Shown: positions 9,600-18,690, counted from the first letter of the stretch. The stretch is DNA of 64,000 nucleotides from Nitratireductor soli (GCF_001050155.1 NZ_LFVY01000021.1:24985-88984), one strand, 5' to 3'. The notes: generated by a model not told the origin, from the sequence alone. Made by a program: numbers and translations.

Positions 9600-10403
9600 T
9601 AGGCGCGCGATCATCGTGTCGTAGTGGTAGATTTCACCTTGCCGCGGAGCCGGTGGGTTCTCGACCAATTCGACCGGCATCCCGTCGTTCGGCATGTCTA
9701 CCACTACGATCGAAAGCGCGTCATAACCAACATCCCCGACCTTCGAGCGGCGCGGCAATTGCTTTATCTTATCTATGGCGAGTTGGGCGTCCCTCGGCTG
9801 CTTGTGGGAGCTCCATTCCGGGTCGGTCGCGCGGTTCTTCTTGTTCAGGTCGGGACTGAGATAGCGCTCGCTGATGTTTACCATTGTGAACCCTACGGCG
9901 ATGGCTTGCTCACTCGCTCCATGTACCGTGAGATGCGAGGAGTTTAGCTCGTCGTAGAGCCGAGGCAATGCCCGCTGATGTGCTGTCATGCACGCTTTGG
10001 CCTCAAGCGCCATAATTACCGAACCCACAGGAGCTCGAACTAGTCGCGGAAGACCATCTAAGATCGTGCGCTCCGCCTCGGACAATTCAATTTCGTAGCT
10101 AGCTGCGATCCCCTCAAGCGTATTGTCGGTCGCAGCTCCGCTCGGTGTGCAGAGGACCAGATCGAGATTCTTCTTACGATCATGCACGAAGTCGCGCATC
10201 TCATGATTGATGCCGAAACAGATAACACCTGCTTCGACATGCCGCCGCAGCAAGGGCGTCGTCGCCAGCAAGTCGAAAATCACGCCCCAACAGGCAACTT
10301 TCGAGTGATGGTCGCTGCGAGAATGGTATTGCCAGATATTGCCATAGCGGTCGCGCCGGCTCGTGGAGGACAACGTTCGAGCAAGTATCTTAGGCCCGTG
10401 CAT
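9561..10403 (-). CDS. Putative PD-(D/E)XK-type restriction nuclease
   Basis: This 280-residue protein has Asp81 in a KKNLDLVL strand and a later VIMALEAKAC strand giving Glu134 and Lys136, the spacing expected of a D...ExK nuclease core. The reading frame extends 90 codons upstream of the chosen ATG, but that part is low in aliphatics and looks non-coding. The ATG at 10403 has AGGAAAG about 12 bp upstream. It is convergent with vsr and overlaps it, and lies next to a C5-methyltransferase, so it may be the restriction enzyme of a methyltransferase-Vsr-nuclease set or a separate effector. I recognise no named family with confidence, and the nuclease role is inferred from motif and context. Confidence 0.6.
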   Translation of the reverse strand: MHGPKILARTLSSTSRRDRYGNIWQYHSRSDHHSKVACWGVIFDLLATTPLLRRHVEAGVICFGINHEMRDFVHDRKKNLDLVLCTPSGAATDNTLEGIAASYEIELSEAERTILDGLPRLVRAPVGSVIMALEAKACMTAHQRALPRLYDELNSSHLTVHGASEQAIAVGFTMVNISERYLSPDLNKKNRATDPEWSSHKQPRDAQLAIDKIKQLPRRSKVGDVGYDALSIVVVDMPNDGMPVELVENPPAPRQGEIYHYDTMIARLSGIYATRFKDLA

Positions 10404-10750
10404 TCGCGCTCTCAACTTTCCTGGAGTTCCGCGCGACGACCAGCCCCAGCAGCGTTCTCCCCCTCGACTCGGTGTCGAAGTTGAGTTCACATTTCTATAT
10501 GAGTCAATGCCATGCGCACTGGGAGGGTCGTGATGTCCGCTTTGCTGGGTTTGTGCATCGTGGGCAGGACGGCCCATATCTGTGCTATGCAACTTCGAGA
10601 CGATGGCAATCGCATTTCGATTCGGGGCCGCGCGGGTGAAGTAAGCTAAAGGTACCCCTTCGCCCTCGCGCAATATAAGCGCGGAACTAGGGGCGGGGCG
10701 TTAGCGACCCGGCGACCGCATTCTTGGGTCCTCTCGGAGAATATTGCGAC
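10404..10750. promoter_or_regulatory. Divergent intergenic region between nuclease and helicase genes
   Basis: A 347-bp gap between divergent genes must hold both promoters. On the minus strand, TTGACTCATATAG around 10490-10505 contains a good -35-like TTGACT. On the plus strand an AT-rich stretch (CAATATAAG) near 10671-10680 lies about 70 bp before the helicase ATG. No clear operator palindrome was seen. Confidence 0.3.
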
Positions 10751-13700
10751 ATGAGTCTGTTCGCTGCTTGGCGCGGCACCCTTGATTTCCCAGCACTGCC
10801 GGATCGCGGCCTGAAAGTCGGCGGAAACCGTATTGTTCAGCGTGTCTTTGGCGGCGCTTCCACCAAAGCCCGGATCTCTTCCTCACAGGTCAAGGGGCAC
10901 GATCTCATCACCACCGAACTCAGTCCTCCGTACCGCGAGATTCTCCTTCGTCGAAAGGGGGCGCGCCGAATATCCGCGCCGCTGCCCGTGGTCGTGGCGC
11001 CAGAGGTAGACGACCCAGACAACCTTCCTGAGGCCTTTGAAATCCAATGGGATTCTCAAGGCGAATTGGCGACCTACACCGACACGCCGGAAAAGGTCCT
11101 GCAATCATGGATCAACAGGTTCGATTTTCGGACCGAGGACGAGGAGCACAACCTTCCAGGCCTGCGTACACCGCAGATCGGCGCGCTGCACGCGATCTCC
11201 GCTCACTTTGCAGTCGGCTCAACCTTTGAACCAGCGACCGTCGTCCTTCCGACCGGCACCGGCAAAACAGAAACTATGCTGGCAACGCTCGTCTATAGAC
11301 GACTTGGACTCACACTCGTCCTCGTTCCCAGCGATGCACTGCGAAGCCAGATTGCCGGCAAATTCATCAGCCTCGGCGTCCTGCCAGAGGCCCAGGTCAT
11401 CACCCACGACCTCGCGAAGCCCCGCGTCGCGATCATCACGACCGGCATCAGGTCAACGGACGAACTGGAGATGATCATCCGGAATGCCAACGTAATCGTT
11501 GCCCTTCCGAACGTACTCGAGGCCTCGGATGCCGAAGTCGTCCGCCGTCTCGCAGAGGCATGCTCCGATCTCATTGTAGATGAGGCGCACCACATCACTG
11601 CCAGAACCTGGCAGGGCGTTCGGGAGCACTTCGCTGCAAAACGTATTCTTCAATTCACCGCAACGCCGTTCCGGCGCGATGGCAAGCGGGTCGATGGCAA
11701 GATCATCTTCAATTACAAGCTCGGTGATGCCCAGGCAGCGGGCTACTACCGCCCTATAAACCTTAAGACGATCGAAGAATACGGGGACGAGGAAGCTCGC
11801 GATGTTGCGATTGCCAAGGAAGCTATTGCGACGCTCCGACATGACCGGGACGACCTGAAGCTCGATCACCTGCTGATGGCGCGGACGTCGTCAAAGGACC
11901 GGGCCGAAGCGGTGGGCCGCATCTACCAGCGCCTCGCGCCACACCTCAAACCGGTGGTCGTCTACTCTGGTCCCGGACGCACCCTGATCAATCGCGAGGC
12001 TATGACCCAGCTCTTCGATCGAGGGGCCGAAGGAGCCCGGATCGTCATCTGTGTCGACATGCTGGGTGAAGGATTCGACCTCCCTCAACTCAAGGTCGCG
12101 GCCCTTCACGACACACATAAGTCGCTGGCCGTGACACTTCAGTTCATCGGCCGCTTTACCCGCAAAGGCCCCGCCGACAAAATCGGCGAAGCTTCGGTCG
12201 TTGCTAACATTGCCGACCCCGATGCCGAGGCGAAGCTTGCCGACCTGTACGCAGAAGGAGCCGACTGGGATCTTCTCATCAAGCGCTTGAGCGAGGAAAG
12301 AATTGCGCAGGAACTGCGGCTGCAGGACGTGGTGCTTGCGCTTAAAGAGTCTGGCGATCTCCATGCGAACCTTTCGCTTTGGAACCTCCGACCGGCACTT
12401 TCAGCGCAGCTCTTCCGTACGAAATGCGATAACTGGAGCCCCTTGGCTTTCCAGTCGGTGCTTCAGAAAGACTCAGAGAGCTGGCACGCACTCAGTGAAC
12501 AGGACAGCGTTCTCGTCGCCGTGGTGTGCCGTTCTAGCGACGTGACCTGGGGCAATTACCAGAATGTGTACGACACTATCTACGACCTCCTGATCCTCAA
12601 GTGGGACAAGGCTGCCGGAGGGCTTTGCCTCTTTGCGAGCAACTACGACGCGTTACGGTCCGAAAAGCTCGCCAAGGCGGTCACGAACGAGGACACCACG
12701 CTGGTATCGGGCGCGCCCATCTTTAACATTCTGAACAATGTCGAACTGCCACTGGTGAAAAGTCTTGGCTCTTCGCGCATCGGCGCGATCAGTTTCACCT
12801 CGTATTTTGGGCCAAATGTTACGGAGGGGCTCGCCAGCATCGAAAAGGCGGAGTCTTCGCTCAACAATCTTGCCTGCCTTGGATACGAGGACGGAGAACG
12901 CGTCCTCTGGGGAGGAACCCAGCGCCGCGGGAAGGTCTGGCAGCAAAAATCCGGCACGATATCAGACTGGATCGAGTGGACCGCTGCGACGTGGTCGAAG
13001 GTCTCGTCCGAAGTTGAGAGCGAGAGCAACATCGTCCGCGACTTCCTTCGCCCGGAGGAGTTGGCGAAGCCGTACTCTGCATCACCGATATCTGCCCAGT
13101 GGGGTGAGCAGGCGCAAATGCGTTTCAACGATCGGCAATTCGTCATCTTCGGTTCGTCAGAAGTTCCCGTCTTCGCCGTCGATCTGAATCTCGGCGATGT
13201 GGGATCGCACGGCGAAATAGTCTTCCGCATCGAGACCGAGGGCGCGACGTCCGAATATGCCTTAGTCATCAACGAGGAGATTCCGGGCGGATACCACCAC
13301 GACCACGTCTCCGGACCTGCTATCAAGTTCCGGCACGGCACACTGCCCCCCGTACCCTTGGAGGAGTACCTCCAAAAGGATCCCTTCATCGTTCGCTATG
13401 CGGACGGAACTTACTCCTACAACTGCTATCATATTCCGGTGAAGCTGGATGCCGGGCTCTACCAGCGCGAAAAGCTAGAGGCGTGGAATTGGGATGGCAT
13501 TGAGTTGAACAAGGAGTCGATGCACAAGACCGGCGACCAGAAAACAATCCAGTTCCGGACGTTTGAGCAGCTCAAGAGCGAGTTCGACGTCATCTTCAAC
13601 GATGACGGCCACGGCGAGGCTGCTGACCTCGTGTGCCTGAAAGACGTAGACGACAACACAATACGATTATGCCTCGTCCACTGCAAGGGCGCCCATGAAG

Positions 13701-14047
13701 CGCGGGTATCGCAGGATATCCGGAACTTTTACATTGTCTGCGGCCAAGCGCAGAAGAGCATTGTAGCAAAGCATGCCGGCCTTCCGACACTCTATCACGA
13801 CCTGAAGCGGCGGCAGGAAACCTGGGTCCGCGACGGCCACGACCGCTTCCTGAAGGGCAACATCAAAGACCTCTCCTACTTCAAGGAAAAGTCGCGTCGC
13901 GCGAAACTCGATTTCGAGATGATACTTGTCCAGCCAGGAGGCTCGGTTGCCTCCATTACCGATGACGCTTTGCGGCTGTTGGCAACGACCGAACTCTATC
14001 TGCTCAAAACCACTCAGGCAAAGTTCCGGGTCGTACTCTCTCCCTAA
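10751..14047 (+). CDS. SF2 DEAH-box helicase with putative C-terminal nuclease domain
   Basis: This 1098-residue protein has Walker A GTGKT near residues 169-173, DEAH at 277-280, an FTATP motif III, GEGFDLP (motif V) and QFIGRFTRK (motif VI), so it is a complete SF2 motor of the SSL2/restriction-helicase type. The C-terminal third carries Asp959 in a GEAADLV strand and, 18-20 residues later, a LVHCKG strand with Lys979. The order resembles a PD-(D/E)XK core with His977 in the usual acidic position. ATG 10751 is preferred over an upstream TTG because GGAGA lies 12 bp before it and the homologous-looking part starts here. It is divergent from the ExK nuclease. The likely role is defence, translocating on foreign DNA and perhaps cutting it. 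Nuclease activity is inference. Confidence 0.75.
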   Translation: MSLFAAWRGTLDFPALPDRGLKVGGNRIVQRVFGGASTKARISSSQVKGHDLITTELSPPYREILLRRKGARRISAPLPVVVAPEVDDPDNLPEAFEIQWDSQGELATYTDTPEKVLQSWINRFDFRTEDEEHNLPGLRTPQIGALHAISAHFAVGSTFEPATVVLPTGTGKTETMLATLVYRRLGLTLVLVPSDALRSQIAGKFISLGVLPEAQVITHDLAKPRVAIITTGIRSTDELEMIIRNANVIVALPNVLEASDAEVVRRLAEACSDLIVDEAHHITARTWQGVREHFAAKRILQFTATPFRRDGKRVDGKIIFNYKLGDAQAAGYYRPINLKTIEEYGDEEARDVAIAKEAIATLRHDRDDLKLDHLLMARTSSKDRAEAVGRIYQRLAPHLKPVVVYSGPGRTLINREAMTQLFDRGAEGARIVICVDMLGEGFDLPQLKVAALHDTHKSLAVTLQFIGRFTRKGPADKIGEASVVANIADPDAEAKLADLYAEGADWDLLIKRLSEERIAQELRLQDVVLALKESGDLHANLSLWNLRPALSAQLFRTKCDNWSPLAFQSVLQKDSESWHALSEQDSVLVAVVCRSSDVTWGNYQNVYDTIYDLLILKWDKAAGGLCLFASNYDALRSEKLAKAVTNEDTTLVSGAPIFNILNNVELPLVKSLGSSRIGAISFTSYFGPNVTEGLASIEKAESSLNNLACLGYEDGERVLWGGTQRRGKVWQQKSGTISDWIEWTAATWSKVSSEVESESNIVRDFLRPEELAKPYSASPISAQWGEQAQMRFNDRQFVIFGSSEVPVFAVDLNLGDVGSHGEIVFRIETEGATSEYALVINEEIPGGYHHDHVSGPAIKFRHGTLPPVPLEEYLQKDPFIVRYADGTYSYNCYHIPVKLDAGLYQREKLEAWNWDGIELNKESMHKTGDQKTIQFRTFEQLKSEFDVIFNDDGHGEAADLVCLKDVDDNTIRLCLVHCKGAHEARVSQDIRNFYIVCGQAQKSIVAKHAGLPTLYHDLKRRQETWVRDGHDRFLKGNIKDLSYFKEKSRRAKLDFEMILVQPGGSVASITDDALRLLATTELYLLKTTQAKFRVVLSP

Positions 14048-14464
14048 GTGTGAGTTCCCTCCGATTGCAGTAGTAGCGCGATGCGTCGGCCACAGTCGCA
14101 TCCTGATCGGCAGCTCAGACCAAGGACTCATTTCTTGTCGATCCGAGGTGCCTCAAAGCTGCGACCCGACTGAAAGATGCAATCGCGGGCGGCGGCGCCA
14201 GTCACCGGGGCGTGACGCTCATCTCGACGGGAACGAAACGACTGCAATTGTGTGTCAATGCACATTTGGGTGGGGGAGAAGACTAGAAGTCGGTGCGATT
14301 TCAGCGATTTCCAGTACGATTGCGACCTCCGAATTTAGAGAGGTATAGCGTAGACGTAGTTCTCATCTTCACCCGGCGCGCTTTCACCGATGCACCCGTC
14401 CGCCATACCACGTCGTGGTCGATCTCTATCTGCTCGATCCGAAGAACAACGTACTGGCTGAAGC
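14048..14464. other. 417-bp intergenic stretch without a convincing gene
   Basis: This gap lies between the convergent helicase and fic genes. A short plus-strand frame near 14348-14520 reads protein-like for about 35 codons but has no start codon with a ribosome-binding site and runs into the fic 3' end. No terminator hairpin or repeat was recognised. Confidence 0.4.
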
Positions 14465-16024
14465 TCACGGTTCTGTGCTGTATCTGTTGTCAAAATCTTG
14501 GAAGGCATTCGCGACGATTGCCTCGATCTGCTGAACCTCATCGTCGCGCAGCTTCTCAAACTCGCCGGTGCGGCGACGCTTGCTAAGCGATCCGCCGTTC
14601 TGGCGGATATGAATGATGAGGTCCTGCGCCATGCGGTCGGGCATTTCAACCAAGTTCATGATGGCCGTCAGCGCCTGGTCGCGGCACTTAAGGTAGTCGA
14701 TCTCGCGCGGTAGATCGATCTCGACGGTTCGTTGCACGCAGCTATAGAGGAACTCGGCCTCCTCGGTGCAGTCGAAATAGCGATAGAGGTCCGCCGTGTC
14801 GTTGGTGACCTCGACATTGTGATTGGGCAGCGCGCGCCAGTCGATGAACTCCATCAGGGGACCGGAATGCCGCTTCAGGGTCGTGGCATAGTCGTCGATC
14901 CGATCCAGCATGACGGCCGAGACAGGAATCACCATGCCGGGCGGGGTGTATTTGCGCTCGGCGAGCACGTGGTGGATGAGGCAGCGGTGCAGACGCCCAT
15001 TGCCGTCGGCCAGCGGATGCACATAGACAAACCCGAATGCGATCGCGGCGGCCTGTAGGACCGGATCGACGTCTGAGGTCCGCAGCCTGTTGTTGCATTC
15101 ATTGAGGCCGGTCATGATGTCGGGAACATCCTGAGGGCGGGCGCCGATGAACTCGGGCAGTGGATCGTGGTTATGATCCCGCTCGCCCAGAAACACGCCT
15201 TCGCTGCGGTATCCGATCTCGGTGAACCGGTCGTCGCCGATCAGGATGCGGTGCAGGCGGTAGATCTCGGTTTGGTTGAGCGGGCGTTTGCCGGCCTCCA
15301 ACACGGCGCGTCCCCAGCGCTCAAGCCGGTTGGCAGGCGCGCGCTCCCCCTCGATTTCGAAGCTTGCGCGGCTGTCGGCGAGGAGGAGAAAGCTTGCAGC
15401 CCGGGAAACGACATGAGCGCCCGTTCGCCCGATCGTTTCCTGCGCCTTCCTGGAAAGATCGAGGGCCAGAAATGCTTCCAGTTTTTCCGTGCGCCTGATG
15501 ATCGGACAGAACGCGGCCGTGCCAAGCAGATTGTTGCGCACACGATGGCGCGGGGACAGTGATGCTGGACCGGTGAAATAGGCTTCGGGATCGAGGGCGT
15601 CGACGGCGGTGACTGTGGGGGCGTCGTCTATATTGAGCTGCTTGCCGCTGAGGGTTTCGTAAAAGAACCACACGCGGCGCGTGACCGCGCCGGTCGGTAT
15701 CCGCTGGATAAACTCTATGAGGTCCTGTTCTGGCACCGCTTCAAGGATGCGTTTGAGCACCAGAAGATCGATCGGCTCATGGCGCAGGGCAAAGCCGAAA
15801 TGTCCATCCAGGGTGTCGTCCGGTTGATACCGTTTGTCATAGATCTCCCAGATGCCCTCCTCCCGGCGATTGCCGCGCACGTGCCGTTCGGAGATGCAGG
15901 CGGGTTTTCTCACGGGCACCTGCACGTCGAGCGCATGAACGAGAGCGGCCCACCCTGCGAGCCGCGTGCCCTCTGGAACGGCCTCGTCCTGAAAGTGGGC
16001 GGGTTTCCCGATGTCCAGTTTCAT
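14465..16024 (-). CDS. Fic family AMPylase with internal inhibitory motif
   Basis: This 519-residue protein has the Fic signature at residues 336-344 (HPLADGNGR), which supplies the catalytic His and the anion-binding GNGR loop for transfer of AMP or another nucleotide group to target hydroxyls. Residues 221-226 (SFEIEG) match the inhibitory [S/T]xxxE[G/N] helix, placing it in the self-inhibited class II, with Glu225 as the residue expected to block ATP binding. The N-terminal 200 residues are unrecognised, and the C-terminal part is probably a winged-helix domain. The start is ATG 16024. It is a lone gene between the helicase and a small helix-turn-helix remnant. Fic proteins act as toxins or stress regulators; a role in phage response here is only suggested by the neighbourhood. 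Confidence 0.88.
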   Translation of the reverse strand: MKLDIGKPAHFQDEAVPEGTRLAGWAALVHALDVQVPVRKPACISERHVRGNRREEGIWEIYDKRYQPDDTLDGHFGFALRHEPIDLLVLKRILEAVPEQDLIEFIQRIPTGAVTRRVWFFYETLSGKQLNIDDAPTVTAVDALDPEAYFTGPASLSPRHRVRNNLLGTAAFCPIIRRTEKLEAFLALDLSRKAQETIGRTGAHVVSRAASFLLLADSRASFEIEGERAPANRLERWGRAVLEAGKRPLNQTEIYRLHRILIGDDRFTEIGYRSEGVFLGERDHNHDPLPEFIGARPQDVPDIMTGLNECNNRLRTSDVDPVLQAAAIAFGFVYVHPLADGNGRLHRCLIHHVLAERKYTPPGMVIPVSAVMLDRIDDYATTLKRHSGPLMEFIDWRALPNHNVEVTNDTADLYRYFDCTEEAEFLYSCVQRTVEIDLPREIDYLKCRDQALTAIMNLVEMPDRMAQDLIIHIRQNGGSLSKRRRTGEFEKLRDDEVQQIEAIVANAFQDFDNRYSTEP

Positions 16025-16116
16025 GTCGGCTTTCTCTCATGATCGTCGAAAATTGATCATACATCGTAAATCTGTCGAAAGAGCATTGCCTCTTCGGGAT
16101 TGAGAATCAATCACCA

Positions 16117-16350
16117 ATGTCGAAAACCACTCATAACGAGGCATTAGAGACGATAGCAAGACGATGCATGTCTGCTTGCCATTGGGTGGAAAACCCCAAA
16201 ACGCCGTCAAAAAAACTCTCGCGCGAGGACATATATGCGCTGGTTTGGGAGAAGCAGACTCAGGAGGTAGCCAGAGAACGCGGCGTTTCAAATGCCGCAA
16301 TTGCCAGCCGTGCTCGTTTTCAGCTTCCAAAACCACCGCGAGACTACTGA
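16117..16350 (+). pseudogene. Truncated helix-turn-helix domain protein
   Basis: The 77-residue frame contains a recognisable DNA-binding-like module (REDIYALVWEKQ ... VARERGVSNAAIAS ... LPKPPRDY). In larger hypothetical proteins this module usually continues past a PPRGYW motif. Here the codon after Tyr is TGA where those proteins have Trp (TGG), and a second stop follows within ten codons. It therefore looks like the N-terminal remnant of a longer gene cut by a nonsense change and deletion. It might still be made as a small DNA-binding protein. Family knowledge is from memory. Confidence 0.5.
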
Positions 16351-16644
16351 GCTGGTTATCGATCCAGGTAAACGCTTAAACGACCGCCCTCGCAGCATTC
16401 TCAGAAAATCTCTCCAGTTCCAGGGAAAGTGCTTGCACGTCGGGCAAGTCAAGAGCTGATTATCTCGGCAGGGGCACAGCTGTTGGGAAGCCAGCACTCT
16501 CAAGTCGACCGTTGAGTGCGGACCCACCGTCGCTTGAATGCGAACGTTGATTTAGTAGGACGCATAGGGGACTCCGATTGCGTTCGAAACGCTCACTTGC
16601 TGACCCGAGGACCGCAAGGCGACGGTTATCGGCGTCCTTCGATG

Positions 16645-17085
16645 TCAAATATGGGTCAGCAGCATCCAGAGGGCCGAAATGAGTAGGATAGATATAATGA
16701 GGATCTCCCTCCAGGCCAGTTGTGGCGCATCCTGAATGGCGAAGGACATCAATTTGATCGGCGGGACAGGTGGTTTCGGCGCCCGGTCTTCGGGCAGCAC
16801 CCTGACAAAGCGATGGAAGAAGACCTGAATCAGCAACATGCCGACGACCAAGCCGGCAGTGAAATTGAGGTAATCCAGCCCCGACGCCAAGAGTAGCGCG
16901 ACAATGGCGATGATGATGACGAGAATGACGTTATCGTAGATTCTGATGACGCGCTCGTCGTTCTCGTAGTATGCGCCGATGCGCCCGATCCTTGTCTCGT
17001 ATGGCACCAAAAACCCGGCTCCAAACTTAACGAGCCCTTGCACACAGAACAACGCGAGCACGATTTTGAGGATGAGCTCGATCAT
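16645..17085 (-). CDS. Four-helix inner-membrane protein of unknown function
   Basis: This 146-residue protein has hydrophobic segments at about residues 5-25, 50-66, 70-90 and 125-143, and a proline-rich loop near 100-112. Only the part from ATG 17085 is coding; the frame extends upstream as a shadow of the tetR gene. The ATG overlaps the stop of the upstream tetR gene by 4 bp, so the two are co-transcribed and the membrane protein is probably controlled by that repressor. No family was recognised. A drug- or stress-related membrane role is possible, as with many TetR-linked membrane proteins, but nothing in the sequence shows it. Confidence 0.75.
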   Translation of the reverse strand: MIELILKIVLALFCVQGLVKFGAGFLVPYETRIGRIGAYYENDERVIRIYDNVILVIIIAIVALLLASGLDYLNFTAGLVVGMLLIQVFFHRFVRVLPEDRAPKPPVPPIKLMSFAIQDAPQLAWREILIISILLISALWMLLTHI

Positions 17086-17783
17086 TGCGAATCCTTTCCA
17101 TTCGATGAGCCAAACCAGGCCGAGAGCAAATGCGGTTCGACCAGGGCGAAAGTCTGCGGGTCGATGCCGATTATACGAGCAACCCCCTCTTGGCAGGCGC
17201 TCGACAGTCGCTTGGCCTGGTCCGACGCCTGCGGGTCGCGTGAAACGATCAGGCTTGCCATCGCAGCGTTGAGGTCCTGGATGATCGAAACGACAAGCCA
17301 ACCTTCCTGTTCGGGGTAAGACGAGGCGAATACGCCTTCCCGGGCGCCTTGTTCGATAATCCTTGCGAACAGAGGTGCGATCCGCCGTGCAATGGCGTGG
17401 CGCTGTTTCTCCCGCAGCAGGGCATTCTCGTCCGCTAACCAGACACCCAGGAGGTTTTCCAGCAGATCGCGACGCGCAGACTTCCATGCAGCAAGTGTGG
17501 CGAAGAAGCGCTGCAACTTCTCGACGGCCGCGAGGTCCTCGTCATCGCTGATCGGGGCAAGATTCTCGGCTATTGCCTGCGATGTCTGGTCGACCAGTGC
17601 TTCGAGCAAATCCTGCTTCGAGTCGAAATAATGATAGAAGGCACCTTTCGACACGCCTGTCGCATTCAGGATGTCCTGAATGCTCAATCGATCGTAGCCC
17701 ACCGTTTGCAGCAGGTGCTCTGCACAATCCAGAAACATTTGCCGACGGGCGGCATGCTTAGTCTCATCAACTGTTTTTGGCAT
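17082..17783 (-). CDS. TetR/AcrR family transcriptional repressor
   Basis: This 233-residue protein has a classical TetR N-terminus: a helix-turn-helix at about residues 28-55 (IQDILNATGVSKGAFYHYF) followed by DSKQDLLEAL. The C-terminal ligand domain is variable, as usual. A perfect 6-1-6 palindrome lies 15 bp upstream of the start and is the probable operator, so the gene is likely autoregulated together with the downstream membrane-protein gene. The divergent SnoaL-like gene at 17937 shares the same intergenic space and may belong to the regulon. The ligand is unknown. Confidence 0.92.
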   Translation of the reverse strand: MPKTVDETKHAARRQMFLDCAEHLLQTVGYDRLSIQDILNATGVSKGAFYHYFDSKQDLLEALVDQTSQAIAENLAPISDDEDLAAVEKLQRFFATLAAWKSARRDLLENLLGVWLADENALLREKQRHAIARRIAPLFARIIEQGAREGVFASSYPEQEGWLVVSIIQDLNAAMASLIVSRDPQASDQAKRLSSACQEGVARIIGIDPQTFALVEPHLLSAWFGSSNGKDSQ

Positions 17784-17797
17784 TTTTTTCTAAATAA

Positions 17798-17810
17798 ACC
17801 GACCGTCGGT
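17798..17810. promoter_or_regulatory. TetR operator palindrome
   Basis: ACCGAC-C-GTCGGT is a perfect inverted repeat (6-bp arms, 1-bp centre) flanked by A/T (TAAA upstream, ATATT downstream), 15 bp upstream of the tetR start. The form is typical of TetR/AcrR operators. Confidence 0.7.
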
Positions 17811-17936
17811 ATATTATAAGGTGGATACGGGTGTGTCAACATTCGGCGGTCGCGAGGACCCCCGCTGCTGTGAGACGAGCGGAACCATGACCACTGTGTT
17901 GCGTATTTTCTAAAACCCGGAACTGTGGAGCAAAAC

Positions 17937-18272
17937 ATGACCGACCTTTGGAGTATGGAACAACGTTTATGGACCGACGGCGTCGCGGCATTTGCAGAAC
18001 TCATGGCTAAGGATTGCGTCATGGTCTTTGGCCCAATGGGCATTATGCGGAGGGGTGATGTCGTCGAGAGCTTAAGACAGGCGCCTCGCTGGTCGACTGC
18101 CAGCATGTCGTCAAGGTTCGAAAAGACCTATGGTCAGGCAACAGTTGTCCTCGCCTATCATGCCCGCGCGCAGAAGGAAGACGGCGACACCTATGAAGCA
18201 GTCTGCACCTCGACCTACATTGATGAAGATGGGCACTGGCGAATGGCGCAACATCAGCAGACGCCAGTCTGA
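17937..18272 (+). CDS. SnoaL/DUF4440-like (NTF2 fold) protein
   Basis: This 111-residue protein fits the NTF2/SnoaL-like fold: a start such as LWSMEQRLWTDGVAAFAELMAKDCVMVFGPMG, then strands ending in DGHWRMAQHQQTPV. The pattern is common in DUF4440 proteins that bind small molecules or act as accessory enzymes. ATG 17937 is preferred over GTG 17925 because GGAG lies 6 bp before it. It is transcribed divergently from tetR, so it could be controlled by the same operator. The substrate is unknown. Confidence 0.7.
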   Translation: MTDLWSMEQRLWTDGVAAFAELMAKDCVMVFGPMGIMRRGDVVESLRQAPRWSTASMSSRFEKTYGQATVVLAYHARAQKEDGDTYEAVCTSTYIDEDGHWRMAQHQQTPV

Positions 18273-18690
18273 AGGCTTCGGCGTGTCTGCGAACACGGTC
18301 AATTCGCGTTGGCCGCGTGCGAGCCGTCGGCCAAACAGTGTCTTGCTTGGCTTTTGGCCAGAACCAGATAGGCAGAAAGCAGCCCCACCCCGTTTAGACT
18401 AACAGCATGCTTATGCCGCCAGAAGCCGGGAGAATAATCGGAGCCTGTAGCGTATTTCCGGCAGGTGTGGGGATTGGCGGTAGCGGTCCCTAGACTCGAT
18501 ACCCTAACGTTGTATCTCCTCCGCTGGAGCACGCCAGAGCGACATCGTCCTCCTTGGCCTAGCTGAACTAAACGCTACCTCCGGACACGGATCCACATTT
18601 TTCGGTCGTTCCAGACCTGCCCTCTGCTTCTCGAAACCAGTCTTTCGCCACGCAACCGGTCCCTTGTCCCTAAACGCTTTTAACGGCCAC
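18273..18690. other. 418-bp intergenic region holding repeat copy 1
   Basis: There is no gene here. It contains copy 1 of the dispersed ~97-bp repeat (18403-18502). The remaining bases, 18503-18690, show no recognised feature. Confidence 0.5.
18403..18502 (+). repeat. Dispersed ~97-bp intergenic repeat, copy 1
   Basis: Shares CGGAGCCTGTAGCGTAT and GGATTGGCGGTAGCGGTCC blocks with copies at 25597, 33132 and 52484. This copy is the most diverged at its right end: the CCGCTACC arm of the terminal hairpin is lost. Confidence 0.75.

Noticed and set aside
14348..14522. Plus-strand frame with protein-like residues (YLLDPKNNVLAEAHG) before and over the fic 3' end
   Set aside because: No start codon with a ribosome-binding site, and it overlaps the convergent fic gene. 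It could be the tail of a lost gene, but the evidence is too thin.
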